From an uncultured Oscillospiraceae bacterium (GTDB taxonomy: Bacteria > Bacillota > Clostridia > Oscillospirales > Oscillospiraceae), in NCBI GenBank assembly GCA_944387615.1, contig CALXFP010000002.1, positions 1-49,987 on the forward strand: DNA of 49,987 nucleotides, written 5' to 3'. Of this stretch, positions 41,453 to 49,374 are shown piece after piece. How positions within the stretch are numbered: position 1 is the first letter of the stretch; the number at the start of each line of letters is the position of its first letter. The translations under genes and the position numbers were made by a program. Under the pieces are notes generated by a model that worked only from the letters and a program-made list of their open reading frames with translations, was not told the DNA's origin and did no database searches.

Positions 41453-43603
41453 GTGTTAGAACGATTTGATATTGCGGGTTATACCCGTATTTCCGTGGAC
41501 GATGAACTGGATCAAAAGAATGTCTCCATTGAAAATCAGAAGGCCATTATCGAGGATTATGTAAAGCAGCGGTTTCCTGGCAGCAGTTTGACCTTTTTTG
41601 AAGATCGAGACCGTTCCGGCTACACCTTTGAGCAGCGGGAAGGGTATCAGCAGATGCGCCGGGGGCTGATGACCCACAAATATGATATCCTCATTGTGAA
41701 GGACTTTTCACGGTTTTCCCGGCGCAACAGCCGGGGACTGGTGGAACTGGAAGACCTCCGGGACGCAGGACTGCGGATTATCTCCATCGGGGACGGCATC
41801 GACTTTCCCAATGATGACGACTGGCTGAAAATCCAGTTCCAGTTCCTTATCAATGAAATGCCGGTAACGGACACCTCCCGAAAGGTGCGAAACGTCATCA
41901 AGCGCCGCCAGGCGGATGGGGAGTGGCTCTGTGCAGCTCCCTATGGCTATATCATCAACAAGCGCAAAGAGTTTGAACTGATTCCCACGGAAGCGGATAT
42001 TGTCCGCCGGATTTTCCAGCGGTATATCGAAGGTTGGGGATACAAGAAAATTGCCAACTCTCTGACAGAAGAAGGGATTCCCACGCCCCGTATGTCCGAG
42101 CAGATGCGCAAAGAGGCGGAAGGGGTGACTTGCAAGCGGCAGGCCAAGGCGGCCTGGGCCATTGTCACCGTTCAGGGGATTCTGGATAACGACTTCTATA
42201 TCGGTACCCTGCGCCAGGGCAAATACACCCGGGCCAAAATCAACGGCAAGGACATCAAACGGGATGATGGGGAACAGATTGTCATCGAAAACCACCATCA
42301 GCCCATTATCGACTACCGCACCTTCGCCACCGTCCGGGCTTTGCGGGAGAAGCGCTCCCGGGACAACTACCGGGGGGTGAAGGTCAACGACAATGTGTAC
42401 TCGGGCTTTCTGGTCTGCGGTGACTGCGGCAGTCCCATGTTCGCCATGAGCCGCAGCGACCTGGCTCCCGCCTACACCTGCGGAACCTATCACCGCCGGG
42501 GGCGGAAGGGATGTACCAGCCATCATATCCGGGTGGACAAGCTGGACGAATTGCTGAAGCTGTATGTGAAAAAAGTGATGGAGCATTCCACTGCCATGAT
42601 AGGGCAGCTGAACGAAGATCTGGCTCGGGAGAACGATGACGTTGCCGAGACCGAGCAGTCCGCCGACCATCTGGCTGCGGTTCTGGACGACCTCCGGGAA
42701 GAGCTGAAGGCCACCAAACGCCAGCGAATCCGGGACATTATGAAGCACCCCGATCAGGAACAGCTGTTGGAAGAAACCTACGACGAACTGGAACGGGATC
42801 TGCAGAAGAAAATTGACGGACTGAACCATCAGATTGACCTGCTCTCTGACAAGCGCAACACCATCATCCAGGTCAACCGGGTGGCCAAAACCGCTCTGGA
42901 TGTGTTTCAGGACATCTTGGAAAAGGACAAGCTGGAGCGCCAGGATCTGGATCTGATCATCGATCGGGTGGCGGTGTTTGAAGACCACCTGGAAATCAGG
43001 CTCCAGTCGGATATCGACACCATCCTTCGGTGTGAGAATCTGGAGGCGGCCGTAAATTTTAATTCGGGCATTGAAAATAGCGAATTTGCCGTCACCCAGT
43101 CCGCAAAAAAACACGCGGACAAGGTTTTCAATGTCCATGTTATCAATGACGGTGACCCGCTGGAGATTTATACGGAGAAGGACGGCGGGGTGATTTTTCG
43201 GAAGTATTCCCCCATGGGGGATTTGCAGGAATTTGCGGCCCAGATGTGTGAGTCCATTGTTTCCGCTACCGGGCATATTGCGGCGGTGGCAGACCGGGAC
43301 AGCATCATTGCCCTGCACGGTGCGCCCAAACGGGAACTGATGGACAAGCCCAATTCGGCGGAGCTGGAGAAGCTGATGGAGCAGCGCAAGAACTACCTGT
43401 TCAAATCCGGAGATACGCCGATTTTTGCAGCGGACGGAGCGGAAAAGTACCGCTTGGGCGCCGCCTCCCCGATTTTGTCTCAGGGAGACCTGATGGGATG
43501 CGTGATGCTGCTGCTGAACGAAGGGGAGAGCCCTTTGCAGGAAGCGGATCAGAGCCTGGCAAAAGCCGCTGCCGGGTTTTTGGGAATGCAGATGGAAAGC
43601 TGA
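41453..43603 (+). CDS. Large serine recombinase fused in frame to the C-terminal 147 residues of SpoVT
   Basis: A 716-residue frame. Residues 1-569 are a large serine recombinase: catalytic Ser14 in GYTRISVDDELD, the resolvase core with FSRFSRRNSRG, a recombinase domain, a zinc ribbon (CGDCGSPMF, CGTYHRRGRKGC), then a coiled coil (about 380-475). At Gly-Asp-Pro (43151-43159) the sequence switches to LEIYTEKDGGVIFRKYSP and on to GHIAAVADRDSIIALHGAPK, the GAF-like sensor domain of SpoVT, ending at the spoVT stop. In the circular form the frame would instead continue into 26 residues now at 13105-13182, giving 595 residues. AGGTGA precedes the GTG at 41453; GTG 41444 is an alternative. It would catalyse insertion and excision of the element. 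Confidence 0.93.
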   Translation: MLERFDIAGYTRISVDDELDQKNVSIENQKAIIEDYVKQRFPGSSLTFFEDRDRSGYTFEQREGYQQMRRGLMTHKYDILIVKDFSRFSRRNSRGLVELEDLRDAGLRIISIGDGIDFPNDDDWLKIQFQFLINEMPVTDTSRKVRNVIKRRQADGEWLCAAPYGYIINKRKEFELIPTEADIVRRIFQRYIEGWGYKKIANSLTEEGIPTPRMSEQMRKEAEGVTCKRQAKAAWAIVTVQGILDNDFYIGTLRQGKYTRAKINGKDIKRDDGEQIVIENHHQPIIDYRTFATVRALREKRSRDNYRGVKVNDNVYSGFLVCGDCGSPMFAMSRSDLAPAYTCGTYHRRGRKGCTSHHIRVDKLDELLKLYVKKVMEHSTAMIGQLNEDLARENDDVAETEQSADHLAAVLDDLREELKATKRQRIRDIMKHPDQEQLLEETYDELERDLQKKIDGLNHQIDLLSDKRNTIIQVNRVAKTALDVFQDILEKDKLERQDLDLIIDRVAVFEDHLEIRLQSDIDTILRCENLEAAVNFNSGIENSEFAVTQSAKKHADKVFNVHVINDGDPLEIYTEKDGGVIFRKYSPMGDLQEFAAQMCESIVSATGHIAAVADRDSIIALHGAPKRELMDKPNSAELEKLMEQRKNYLFKSGDTPIFAADGAEKYRLGAASPILSQGDLMGCVMLLLNEGESPLQEADQSLAKAAAGFLGMQMES
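43135..43174 (+). other. attR: right junction of the integrated element, within the recombinase gene
   Basis: The left arm 43135-43153 is element DNA and the right arm 43156-43174 is spoVT DNA, with GA at 43154-43155 inside GACCCG. Half-sites reading toward the crossover are ATCAATGACGGT (element) and, on the other strand, ATCTCCAGCGGG (host). Confidence 0.85.
43156..43603 (+). pseudogene. spoVT: spoVT 3' portion (codons 34-180), separated from its start
   Basis: Encodes the rest of the SpoVT AbrB domain and the GAF-like sensor domain, in frame with the recombinase. Joined to residues 1-33 at 13006-13104 it gives 180 residues, close to the 178 of Bacillus SpoVT. There is no independent start codon with a ribosome site at the junction, so in the integrated state it is made, if at all, only as the recombinase tail. 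Confidence 0.9.
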
Positions 43604-43886
43604 AAAAACCCCGGAACGCATTTGCGTTCCGGGGTACAGTATATTAAAAAGCCTCGCAGAGTTTGCCCTCTGGAGGGCAAATAAAGTCAAGAACGTTTTC
43701 GGCCGGGGCATGTACCTGGACGAAAACACCTTACAGGCTGCAAGTGTGGAATTTGGCCCCCCTTTGGGGACAAATTATGCACGCAGCAGACTGCCAAAAG
43801 CGTGGCGGAAAAGCCCGCAGGGATTTTTCGACAGGTGAAACCCCGGAACGCATTTGCGTTCCGGGGTCATTTGCAAGGGAAAAAGA
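43604..43886. other. Intergenic region with four hairpins, two of them identical
   Basis: The same 26-base hairpin, CCCCGGAACGCA-TT-TGCGTTCCGGGG, occurs at 43609-43634 and 43841-43866 with three matching flanking bases on the left. On the minus strand the first copy is followed by six T's, so it is a proper terminator for leftward transcripts from the BMP gene. Between them lie TTTGCCCTC-TG-GAGGGCAAA (43662-43681) and AATTTGGCCCC-CCTTT-GGGGACAAATT (43750-43776). No open gene was seen. Confidence 0.7.
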
Positions 43887-45050
43887 TTACTTGACGATGT
43901 TCACAGTGACGTGGTCGGTGCTGGCGGGTTCTGCCACATCGGCGCCGTCAACCACGAGAGCGCCGGAGACGATGTCAGCCAGCATGGTCTCGTACTCTTC
44001 CACGCTCCAGCCTTCCAGAGACCAGGTAGCGGTGGGCAGGCCCACAGCGTTCTGAGCAGCGCCCAGGGTGACGGTGGTGTTGCCGTCGCCGATGAACTCA
44101 GCCCAGCTCTCGTCGGACTCAGCAGCGGTCAGAGCCTGCTGTGCAGCCTCGCCGATGCCCTTCATAGCGGAGGTGATAACGGTGGGGGACTCGAAAGACT
44201 GGTCAACGTCAACGCCGATGACCTGGCCGTCCTCAGCGGAAGCGGCAGCAGCGATGGACTGGAACATGGAACCGCCGCAAGCGAAGATAACCTCGGTGCC
44301 GTTCTGGTACCAGCCGGCAGCCATGGTCTGCAGCTCGTTGGAAGCGGAGAAGTTGGAGCCGTACAGCCAGGAGTAGTTCATCTCAACCTGCACGTCCTTG
44401 ACAGCGGCAGCTGCCTCAGCGCCCTGGACAAAGCCGTAGCCGTAACGGTTGCAGGCAGCGTTGGTGCCGCCGCCGCCGCCGGAGAAGCCCAGCTTGGTGT
44501 AGCCGTCCATAACAGCAGCGTAACCGGCCAGGTAGCCGCACTGCTCTTCCTGGAAGGCGATGCCGGCAACATTGTCTCTGCCCATGGCCCAGCCGTCAAT
44601 GAAGATGAACTTGACTTCAGGGAAGTCCTCAGCGGCCTTCTCCAGAGCAGGACCCTGCATAAAGCCGGCGCAGACGACAACCTTGGCGCCGTTGTCGGCA
44701 GCCAGCTTCATGGCGTCGTAACGATCGTCGTCGGTGGCTTCGTTGCCGCCGGCGGGCTGATAGTACTTGTAGGACTTGCCAGCGGCGTCAGCGTACAGCT
44801 TAACGCCGTCGTAGGTGCCCTGGTTGAAGGACTTGTCCTTCAGCTGGCCCACATCGGTGATGAAGGCAACTTCGTACTTGCCGTCCTCGGAAGTCATCTC
44901 GTCAGGGATGGCATCAGCGGCAGAACCAGCAGGTTCGGTGGCAGCGGCGGTTTCGCCGTTAGCCTCGGTGGCTGCAGGGGTGCTGGAACCGCAGGCGACC
45001 AGAGCCATGGCCATGGCCAGAACCAGCAGCAGAGCCAGAATCTTTTTCAT
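43887..45050 (-). CDS. BMP-family (PnrA-like) nucleoside-binding lipoprotein
   Basis: A 387-residue substrate-binding lipoprotein. The signal peptide MKKILALLLVLAMAMALVAC ends in a lipobox with Cys20. A Thr/Ala/Glu-rich linker follows, then the BMP domain: VAFITDVGQLKDKSFNQGTY, VIFACGGSMFQS and VIGVDVDQSF are characteristic. Such proteins bind purine nucleosides for ABC import, which fits the deoxynucleoside salvage genes upstream. No permease or ATPase is in the window. The ATG at 45050 has GGAGG upstream; the longer frame is not needed. Confidence 0.9.
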   Translation of the reverse strand: MKKILALLLVLAMAMALVACGSSTPAATEANGETAAATEPAGSAADAIPDEMTSEDGKYEVAFITDVGQLKDKSFNQGTYDGVKLYADAAGKSYKYYQPAGGNEATDDDRYDAMKLAADNGAKVVVCAGFMQGPALEKAAEDFPEVKFIFIDGWAMGRDNVAGIAFQEEQCGYLAGYAAVMDGYTKLGFSGGGGGTNAACNRYGYGFVQGAEAAAAVKDVQVEMNYSWLYGSNFSASNELQTMAAGWYQNGTEVIFACGGSMFQSIAAAASAEDGQVIGVDVDQSFESPTVITSAMKGIGEAAQQALTAAESDESWAEFIGDGNTTVTLGAAQNAVGLPTATWSLEGWSVEEYETMLADIVSGALVVDGADVAEPASTDHVTVNIVK

Positions 45051-45101
45051 GATTTCATTCCTCCATAAAATCAATTTTGGTACTCTTGTAATACCGAGAA
45101 C

Positions 45102-45130
45102 ATTATCGCACAAATCTGGCGAAAAATCAA
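45102..45130 (-). promoter_or_regulatory. Promoter of the BMP lipoprotein gene
   Basis: On the minus strand, TTGATT (45130-45125), 17 bases, GATAAT (45107-45102). It lets the lipoprotein be expressed separately from the salvage operon ending at 45162. Confidence 0.65.
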
Positions 45131-45161
45131 CAAAATTTCCCTAATTTTAAATAAGTCTTGG

Positions 45162-45572
45162 TCAGTAAGACATGTGTTCACCAGCGGAAAAACTATAGGG
45201 CAGAAGCTGGGCCAAATTGACGGTTTCCCAGCCCTGATCGTTCACCAGATAGATGATAAAATCATCCCGGCAGAATTCCCGCATCACCTGGCGGCACACG
45301 CCGCAGGGAGGGAAGGGGCCGGAAATGACCCCGCCCTTGCCGCCGCAGACGGCGATGGCGGTAAACTCCCGGTGTCCGTCGTACACGGCCTTGAAAAAGG
45401 CAGTGCGCTCGGCACAGACTGTGGGACTGAAAGAGGCGTTTTCAATGTTGCATCCGGTATATACGCTTCCGTCGGCGCACAGCAGTGCCGCACCTACCTG
45501 ATAGCCGGAGTAGGGCACATAGGCGTGGGTCATGGCTTCTTTTGCCAGGTCAACAAGCTGTTGGGGTGTCAT
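45162..45572 (-). CDS. cdd: Cytidine deaminase
   Basis: A 136-residue zinc enzyme that deaminates cytidine and deoxycytidine. Motifs are YSGYQVGAALLCADGSVYTG, CNIENASF, CAERTAFFKAV and PPCGVCRQVM; the Cys of CAE and the two Cys of PCGVC bind zinc and Glu is the catalytic base. GGAGG precedes the ATG at 45572. It is the last gene of the tdk-deoC-deoD-deoB-cdd run. Confidence 0.95.
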   Translation of the reverse strand: MTPQQLVDLAKEAMTHAYVPYSGYQVGAALLCADGSVYTGCNIENASFSPTVCAERTAFFKAVYDGHREFTAIAVCGGKGGVISGPFPPCGVCRQVMREFCRDDFIIYLVNDQGWETVNLAQLLPYSFSAGEHMSY

Positions 45573-45629
45573 AAAGGTTCCTCCGTTTCTCAAAGAAAAC
45601 AGGGAGGGGCATTGGCCCCTCCCACGCAA

Positions 45630-46796
45630 TTAAAGGATATCTTTGGCAAAGCTTTCGCCGCTGGTTTCGTAGGGGACGCCCAGAAGTTCGGTAACGGTGG
45701 CGGCAATGTCGGCAAAGCTTTTCCGGGTGCCCAGGTTCACAGGCTTGACCTGGGGGCCCAGCACCACCAGGGGAACGTATTCCCGGGTGTGGTCGGTGGT
45801 GGCGGTGTAGCCGGGATCGCAGCCGTGGTCGGCGGTAATCATTACCAGGTCTTCCTGGCCCAGCTTGGGCAGGAAATCACCCAGCCAGCTGTCAAATTCC
45901 GACAAAGCATTGGCATAGCCGTCAATGTTGCGGCGGTGGCCGTAGACCATGTCAAAATCCACCAGGTTCACAAAGCACAGGCCGTGGAAATCCTGGGCGG
46001 CATAGTGGTCGGTGTGGGCCATGCCGTCGGCGTTGCTCTTGTTGTAGACGTGCTCCGTGTCCCCCTGACCGGCAAAGATGTCGTGAATTTTGCCCACGGC
46101 AATGGTGTCCAGTCCGGCGGCCTGGATGGCGTCCAGCATGGTCTTTCCGGGGGGTTCCAGGGAGTAGTCATGGCGGTTGGAAGTGCGCTGGAAGCCCTCT
46201 GCGGCGGTTCCTACATAGGGGCGGGCAATGACCCGGCCTACGCCGTGTTTGCCCCGGAGAATCTGCCGTGCCTTGTGGCAGGCGTCGTAGAGTTCTTCCA
46301 GAGGAATGTGCTCTTCGTGAGCGGCTACCTGGAATACGGAGTCGGCAGAGGTGTAGACAATCCACTTGCCGGTATCCAGCTGCTGCTGGCCGTAGTCCCG
46401 GATGACATCGGTGCCGGAGTAGGGCTTGTTGCACAGCCAACCCCGGCCGGTGGCCTGGGTGAAGGCATCCAACACCTCGTCAGGGAAACCCTCCGGATAG
46501 GTGGGCAGAGGCTGGGGAGAGACCAGACCGGCAATCTCCCAGTGGCCGATGGTGGTATCCTTGCCCTGGGAAGCTTCCGTCAGCCGGGCTACCGCTCCGG
46601 TGGGGGCATCGGTTTTGGCAAGGCAGCTGACGCCGTCGATGTTGCCCAGTCCCGCAGCAATCAGATTGGGGATGTTCAGTTTCCCGGAACCAGCGCAGGA
46701 GGCCAGGGTGTTTACCCCCGGATCACCGAAGGCCGGAGCATCGGGCATGGCGCCGATTCCAAAGGAATCCAGCACAATCAAGAAAATTCGCTTCAT
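45630..46796 (-). CDS. deoB: Phosphopentomutase
   Basis: A 388-residue alkaline-phosphatase-like enzyme that interconverts (deoxy)ribose 1- and 5-phosphate. It begins MKRIFLIVLDSFGIGAMPDA, and contains TTIGHWEIAGL and MITADHGCDPGY, with the Asp/His metal ligands in place. Length matches DeoB (about 390). It lies 12 bases after deoD, which produces its substrate. Confidence 0.95.
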   Translation of the reverse strand: MKRIFLIVLDSFGIGAMPDAPAFGDPGVNTLASCAGSGKLNIPNLIAAGLGNIDGVSCLAKTDAPTGAVARLTEASQGKDTTIGHWEIAGLVSPQPLPTYPEGFPDEVLDAFTQATGRGWLCNKPYSGTDVIRDYGQQQLDTGKWIVYTSADSVFQVAAHEEHIPLEELYDACHKARQILRGKHGVGRVIARPYVGTAAEGFQRTSNRHDYSLEPPGKTMLDAIQAAGLDTIAVGKIHDIFAGQGDTEHVYNKSNADGMAHTDHYAAQDFHGLCFVNLVDFDMVYGHRRNIDGYANALSEFDSWLGDFLPKLGQEDLVMITADHGCDPGYTATTDHTREYVPLVVLGPQVKPVNLGTRKSFADIAATVTELLGVPYETSGESFAKDIL

Positions 46797-46808
46797 GGAA
46801 CTACCGCC

Positions 46809-47555
46809 TTATTTCTTGTCCATGGCCACTGCCACATCCAGGGCAACCTTCATCATGGTGGTGAAGGACTTCTGCCGCTCTTCGGAGGTGGTTTCGGTGC
46901 CGTTGAGCACATGGTCGGAGATGGTGCAGATGCACAGCGCCCGCTTGCCATACCGGGCGGCGTTCATATACAGAGCCGCAGCTTCCATTTCCAGGGCCAT
47001 AACGCCCATCTTCTTCAGTCCGTAGACGCTGCCCAGTCCCTCGGGAACGCCTGCATGGTCGCCGTAGAAAACGTCGGAAGAGTTGACGTTGCCCACATGG
47101 TAGGTAGCGCCCTGGGCCTCGGCGGCCTTGACGGCTTCGGTGAGCAGTTCCCAGGAAGCGATGGGGGCGAAGGTGCCGGGCAGATGGAACTGGCTGGCCC
47201 AGTTGGAGTCGGTGCAGGCGCCCTGGGCGATGACCAGGTCGTACAGGTTGATATTCTCCTGAATGGAACCGGCGGAGCCTACCCGGATGATGTTCTCTAC
47301 GCCGTAGCCGTTGAACAGCTCGTGGGAGTAGATGCCGATGGCGGGCATGCCCATGCCGGAAGCCATGACAGAGACCTTTACACCCTTATAGGTGCCGGTG
47401 TAGCCCTGAACGCCCCGGACGTTGTTCACCAGCACCGGATTTTCCAGGAAATTCTGGGCGATGAACTGAGAACGCAGGGGATCGCCGGGCATCAGTACGG
47501 TTTTTGCAAAATCGCCGGGTTTGGCGGAAATGTGGGGAGTGGGAGTATTGAGCAT
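46809..47555 (-). CDS. deoD: Purine-nucleoside phosphorylase, DeoD type
   Basis: A 248-residue hexameric-type phosphorylase. Diagnostic segments are TVLMPGDPLRSQFIAQNFL, ASGMGMPAIGIYSHEL, RVGSAGSIQE and ALEMEAAALYMNA. It releases purine bases and (deoxy)ribose-1-phosphate for DeoB. AAGGAGG precedes the ATG. It sits between deoC and deoB. Confidence 0.94.
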   Translation of the reverse strand: MLNTPTPHISAKPGDFAKTVLMPGDPLRSQFIAQNFLENPVLVNNVRGVQGYTGTYKGVKVSVMASGMGMPAIGIYSHELFNGYGVENIIRVGSAGSIQENINLYDLVIAQGACTDSNWASQFHLPGTFAPIASWELLTEAVKAAEAQGATYHVGNVNSSDVFYGDHAGVPEGLGSVYGLKKMGVMALEMEAAALYMNAARYGKRALCICTISDHVLNGTETTSEERQKSFTTMMKVALDVAVAMDKK

Positions 47556-47581
47556 AGGGGTTTCCTCCTTATTATAGTATA

Positions 47582-48268
47582 TTAGTAGCTTCCGTCGTTG
47601 GGGGCCTGCTTGCCCTGCTCCATGGCCTTTGCCAGCTTGACAATCCGGCTGGTGCCCAGTCTGTCAGCGCCCAGGGAGATGAACTTCTCGGCATCCTCCA
47701 GGCTGGAGATGCCGCCGGCGGCCTTGATTTTCACATGGGGGGCAACGTGAGCAGCAAACAGGGCCACATCTTCAAAGGTAGCGCCAGCCTTGGAAAAGCC
47801 GGTGGAAGTCTTGATATAGTCTGCCCCGGAATCGGAAACACACTTGCACAGGTGGATTTTTTCTTCTTCCGTCAGCAGGCAGGTTTCGATGATGACCTTC
47901 AGAAGCTTACCTTTGCAGGCAGCCTTTACGGCGGCGATTTCCTCGGTGATGGCATCCCACTTGCCGTCCTTGGCCCAGCCGATGTTGATGACCATGTCTA
48001 CCTCGTCTGCTCCGTTGTCCACAGCGTCGCTGGCCTGGAAGCATTTGGCGGCGGTGGTATCGTAGCCGTTGGGGAAGCCGATGACGGTGCAGATGGGCAG
48101 CTTGCCGTCTACATACTCCTTGGCCTGCTTCACATAGGAAGCGGGGATACAGACGGAGGCGGTGTGGTAGCGCAGGCCGTCGTCACAGATGGCCTGGATT
48201 TCGGCCCAGGTGGCGGTCTGAGACAGCAATGTGTGGTCGCACTTGGCGAGAATGTCTGTTACGTTCAT
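47582..48268 (-). CDS. deoC: Deoxyribose-phosphate aldolase
   Basis: A 228-residue TIM-barrel class I aldolase that cleaves deoxyribose-5-phosphate to glyceraldehyde-3-phosphate and acetaldehyde. [10 protein letters not shown] and the Schiff-base lysine motif [15 protein letters not shown] are visible. Its ATG overlaps the tdk stop in an ATGA. Together the operon turns deoxynucleosides into glycolytic intermediates. Confidence 0.96.
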   Translation of the reverse strand: MNVTDILAKCDHTLLSQTATWAEIQAICDDGLRYHTASVCIPASYVKQAKEYVDGKLPICTVIGFPNGYDTTAAKCFQASDAVDNGADEVDMVINIGWAKDGKWDAITEEIAAVKAACKGKLLKVIIETCLLTEEEKIHLCKCVSDSGADYIKTSTGFSKAGATFEDVALFAAHVAPHVKIKAAGGISSLEDAEKFISLGADRLGTSRIVKLAKAMEQGKQAPNDGSY

Positions 48269-48894
48269 TGTACATTACCTCCTGAATTTTCGTTATGGCC
48301 GTGAAGTTTGATGACCCGATTTTCCCGAATGCCCCGGACGTAGCACTTGTGGCACATGGCAATGTAGCTGTCGTTGCCGCCCAGCACAACCTGAGCGCCC
48401 TGGGTGATGATATGGCCCTGGGCATCAATTCGGGCATTGACGGTGGCTTTGGCTCCGCAGTCGCAGATGGTTTTGATCTCCTGGATGGTATCCGAAACCT
48501 CCATCAGCCGGCGGCTGCCGGGGAAGAGCCGGGTCTGGAAATCCGTGCGCAGACCGAAGCACATGGTAGGGATACCGTAATCGTTGACAATGGCGCGCAG
48601 CTGGTCAATCTGATTTTCCGTCAGGAACTGGCACTCATCCACAATAATCACATCGCATTTGCCCAGTTGGGTCTGGGTAAAGCGCTGATACATGTCCATT
48701 TCCGGAGGAATTACTTCTACCTGGGCCTGCAGGCCGATGCGGCTGCGCAGAATCTGCTGACCATCCCGGTCATCGGCGCTGGGCTTGACCAGCCAGACCT
48801 GAAGATCATTTTCTTCGTAATTGTACTTGGTAATCAGTGCCTGGGCGGTTTTGCTGGAGCCCATGGCGCCGTACTTAAAATAGAGTTTTGCCAT
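48265..48894 (-). CDS. tdk: Thymidine kinase, type II
   Basis: A 209-residue P-loop kinase that phosphorylates thymidine. The P-loop is [12 protein letters not shown], the catalytic/Walker B motif is IIVDECQFL, and four cysteines (CDCGAKA and CHKC) form the structural zinc site. The ATG follows AGGAGG-like GGAGGT by about nine bases. First gene of the salvage operon, just behind a strong promoter. Confidence 0.95.
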   Translation of the reverse strand: MAKLYFKYGAMGSSKTAQALITKYNYEENDLQVWLVKPSADDRDGQQILRSRIGLQAQVEVIPPEMDMYQRFTQTQLGKCDVIIVDECQFLTENQIDQLRAIVNDYGIPTMCFGLRTDFQTRLFPGSRRLMEVSDTIQEIKTICDCGAKATVNARIDAQGHIITQGAQVVLGGNDSYIAMCHKCYVRGIRENRVIKLHGHNENSGGNVQ

Positions 48895-48921
48895 CTGTTT
48901 CTACCTCCGTTCACTGCCTTG

Positions 48922-48950
48922 ATTATACCGAAAGCGCCGTATCATTGCAA
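48922..48950 (-). promoter_or_regulatory. Promoter of the deoxynucleoside salvage operon
   Basis: On the minus strand, TTGCAA (48950-48945), 17 bases, perfect TATAAT (48927-48922), about 28 bases upstream of the tdk start. Confidence 0.78.
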
Positions 48951-48969
48951 GTCCCATTTCCCCGGAGAA

Positions 48970-49010
48970 AGAAAAACGCCCCGCTTCCGGACTTTGCCGA
49001 AAGCGGGGCG
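48970..49010 (-). terminator. Terminator after the YlmC/YmxH-like gene
   Basis: On the minus strand: CGCCCCGCTTTCGG and CCGGAAGCGGGGCG form a long GC-rich stem, followed by TTTTTCTTTC. Confidence 0.88.
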
Positions 49011-49029
49011 GCACAAGGGAGGTAAAATA

Positions 49030-49302
49030 TCAACAGCAGCGGCCTCTGGGCACCCGGCACTGGTCGGGCTGGGTGTCCACCAGCACAATGTCCGGGCCGA
49101 TTTTGCAGATGCTGTTCCAGGGAATTATGTAATCGTCGTGGCGGCCCAGAACGCCCCAGAATTTGCAGGGCCCGGGCACCACAATGGCGCAGACCGTTCC
49201 CTGGGGCAGTTCGATTTGCACATCGGAGACAAAGCCCAGCCGCTGTCCTGAGCCCACGCAGATTACTTCTTTGCATTGCAGGGTGGTAAATTTCATAGAC
49301 AT
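49030..49302 (-). CDS. YlmC/YmxH family sporulation protein (PRC-barrel)
   Basis: A 90-residue beta-barrel protein. FTTLQCKEVICVGSGQRLGFVSDVQIEL is the PRC-barrel start typical of the family found next to sigG in Clostridia and Bacilli. The C-terminus is cysteine-rich (QPDQCRVPRGRCC). Function is not well established beyond association with sporulation. The ATG at 49302 has AAGGAGG seven bases upstream; the ATG at 49308 is too close to it. Confidence 0.85.
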   Translation of the reverse strand: MSMKFTTLQCKEVICVGSGQRLGFVSDVQIELPQGTVCAIVVPGPCKFWGVLGRHDDYIIPWNSICKIGPDIVLVDTQPDQCRVPRGRCC

Positions 49303-49374
49303 GCCCATTCCTCCTTGGGTTTTGGTTCAGTCTATGTAAGGCTCCGGGGAAGAATGCCTCTTCCCCGGAAACAA

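Larger units (their letters stand above)
13099..43153 (+). mobile_element. Integrative mobilizable element of about 30,055 bp inserted in spoVT
   Basis: Bounded by direct copies of GACCCG at 13099 and 43154. Removing the intervening DNA restores a continuous 180-codon spoVT. At one end it has a large serine recombinase, preceded by a relaxase, a MobC-like protein, a RepA-like ATPase and an inverted hexamer array. Cargo is a surface-polysaccharide biosynthesis and export locus, a three-gene phage tail-fibre cassette and a STAND NTPase. No type IV secretion genes are present, so transfer would need a helper. Cargo genes are visibly more AT-rich than the flanking chromosome. Confidence 0.88.

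Noticed and set aside
13099..43153. A self-transmissible conjugative element
   Set aside because: Relaxase and MobC-like genes are present but no VirB4, coupling protein or other type IV secretion genes are seen, so mobilizable is the most that can be claimed.
45174..47585. 803-codon plus-strand open frame
   Set aside because: It lies antisense to cdd, deoB and deoD, which have full family motifs. Long antisense frames are expected in GC-rich genes. The same applies to 756-2168, 4023-5861 and 41708-43729 on the minus strand and 9821-11581 on the plus strand.
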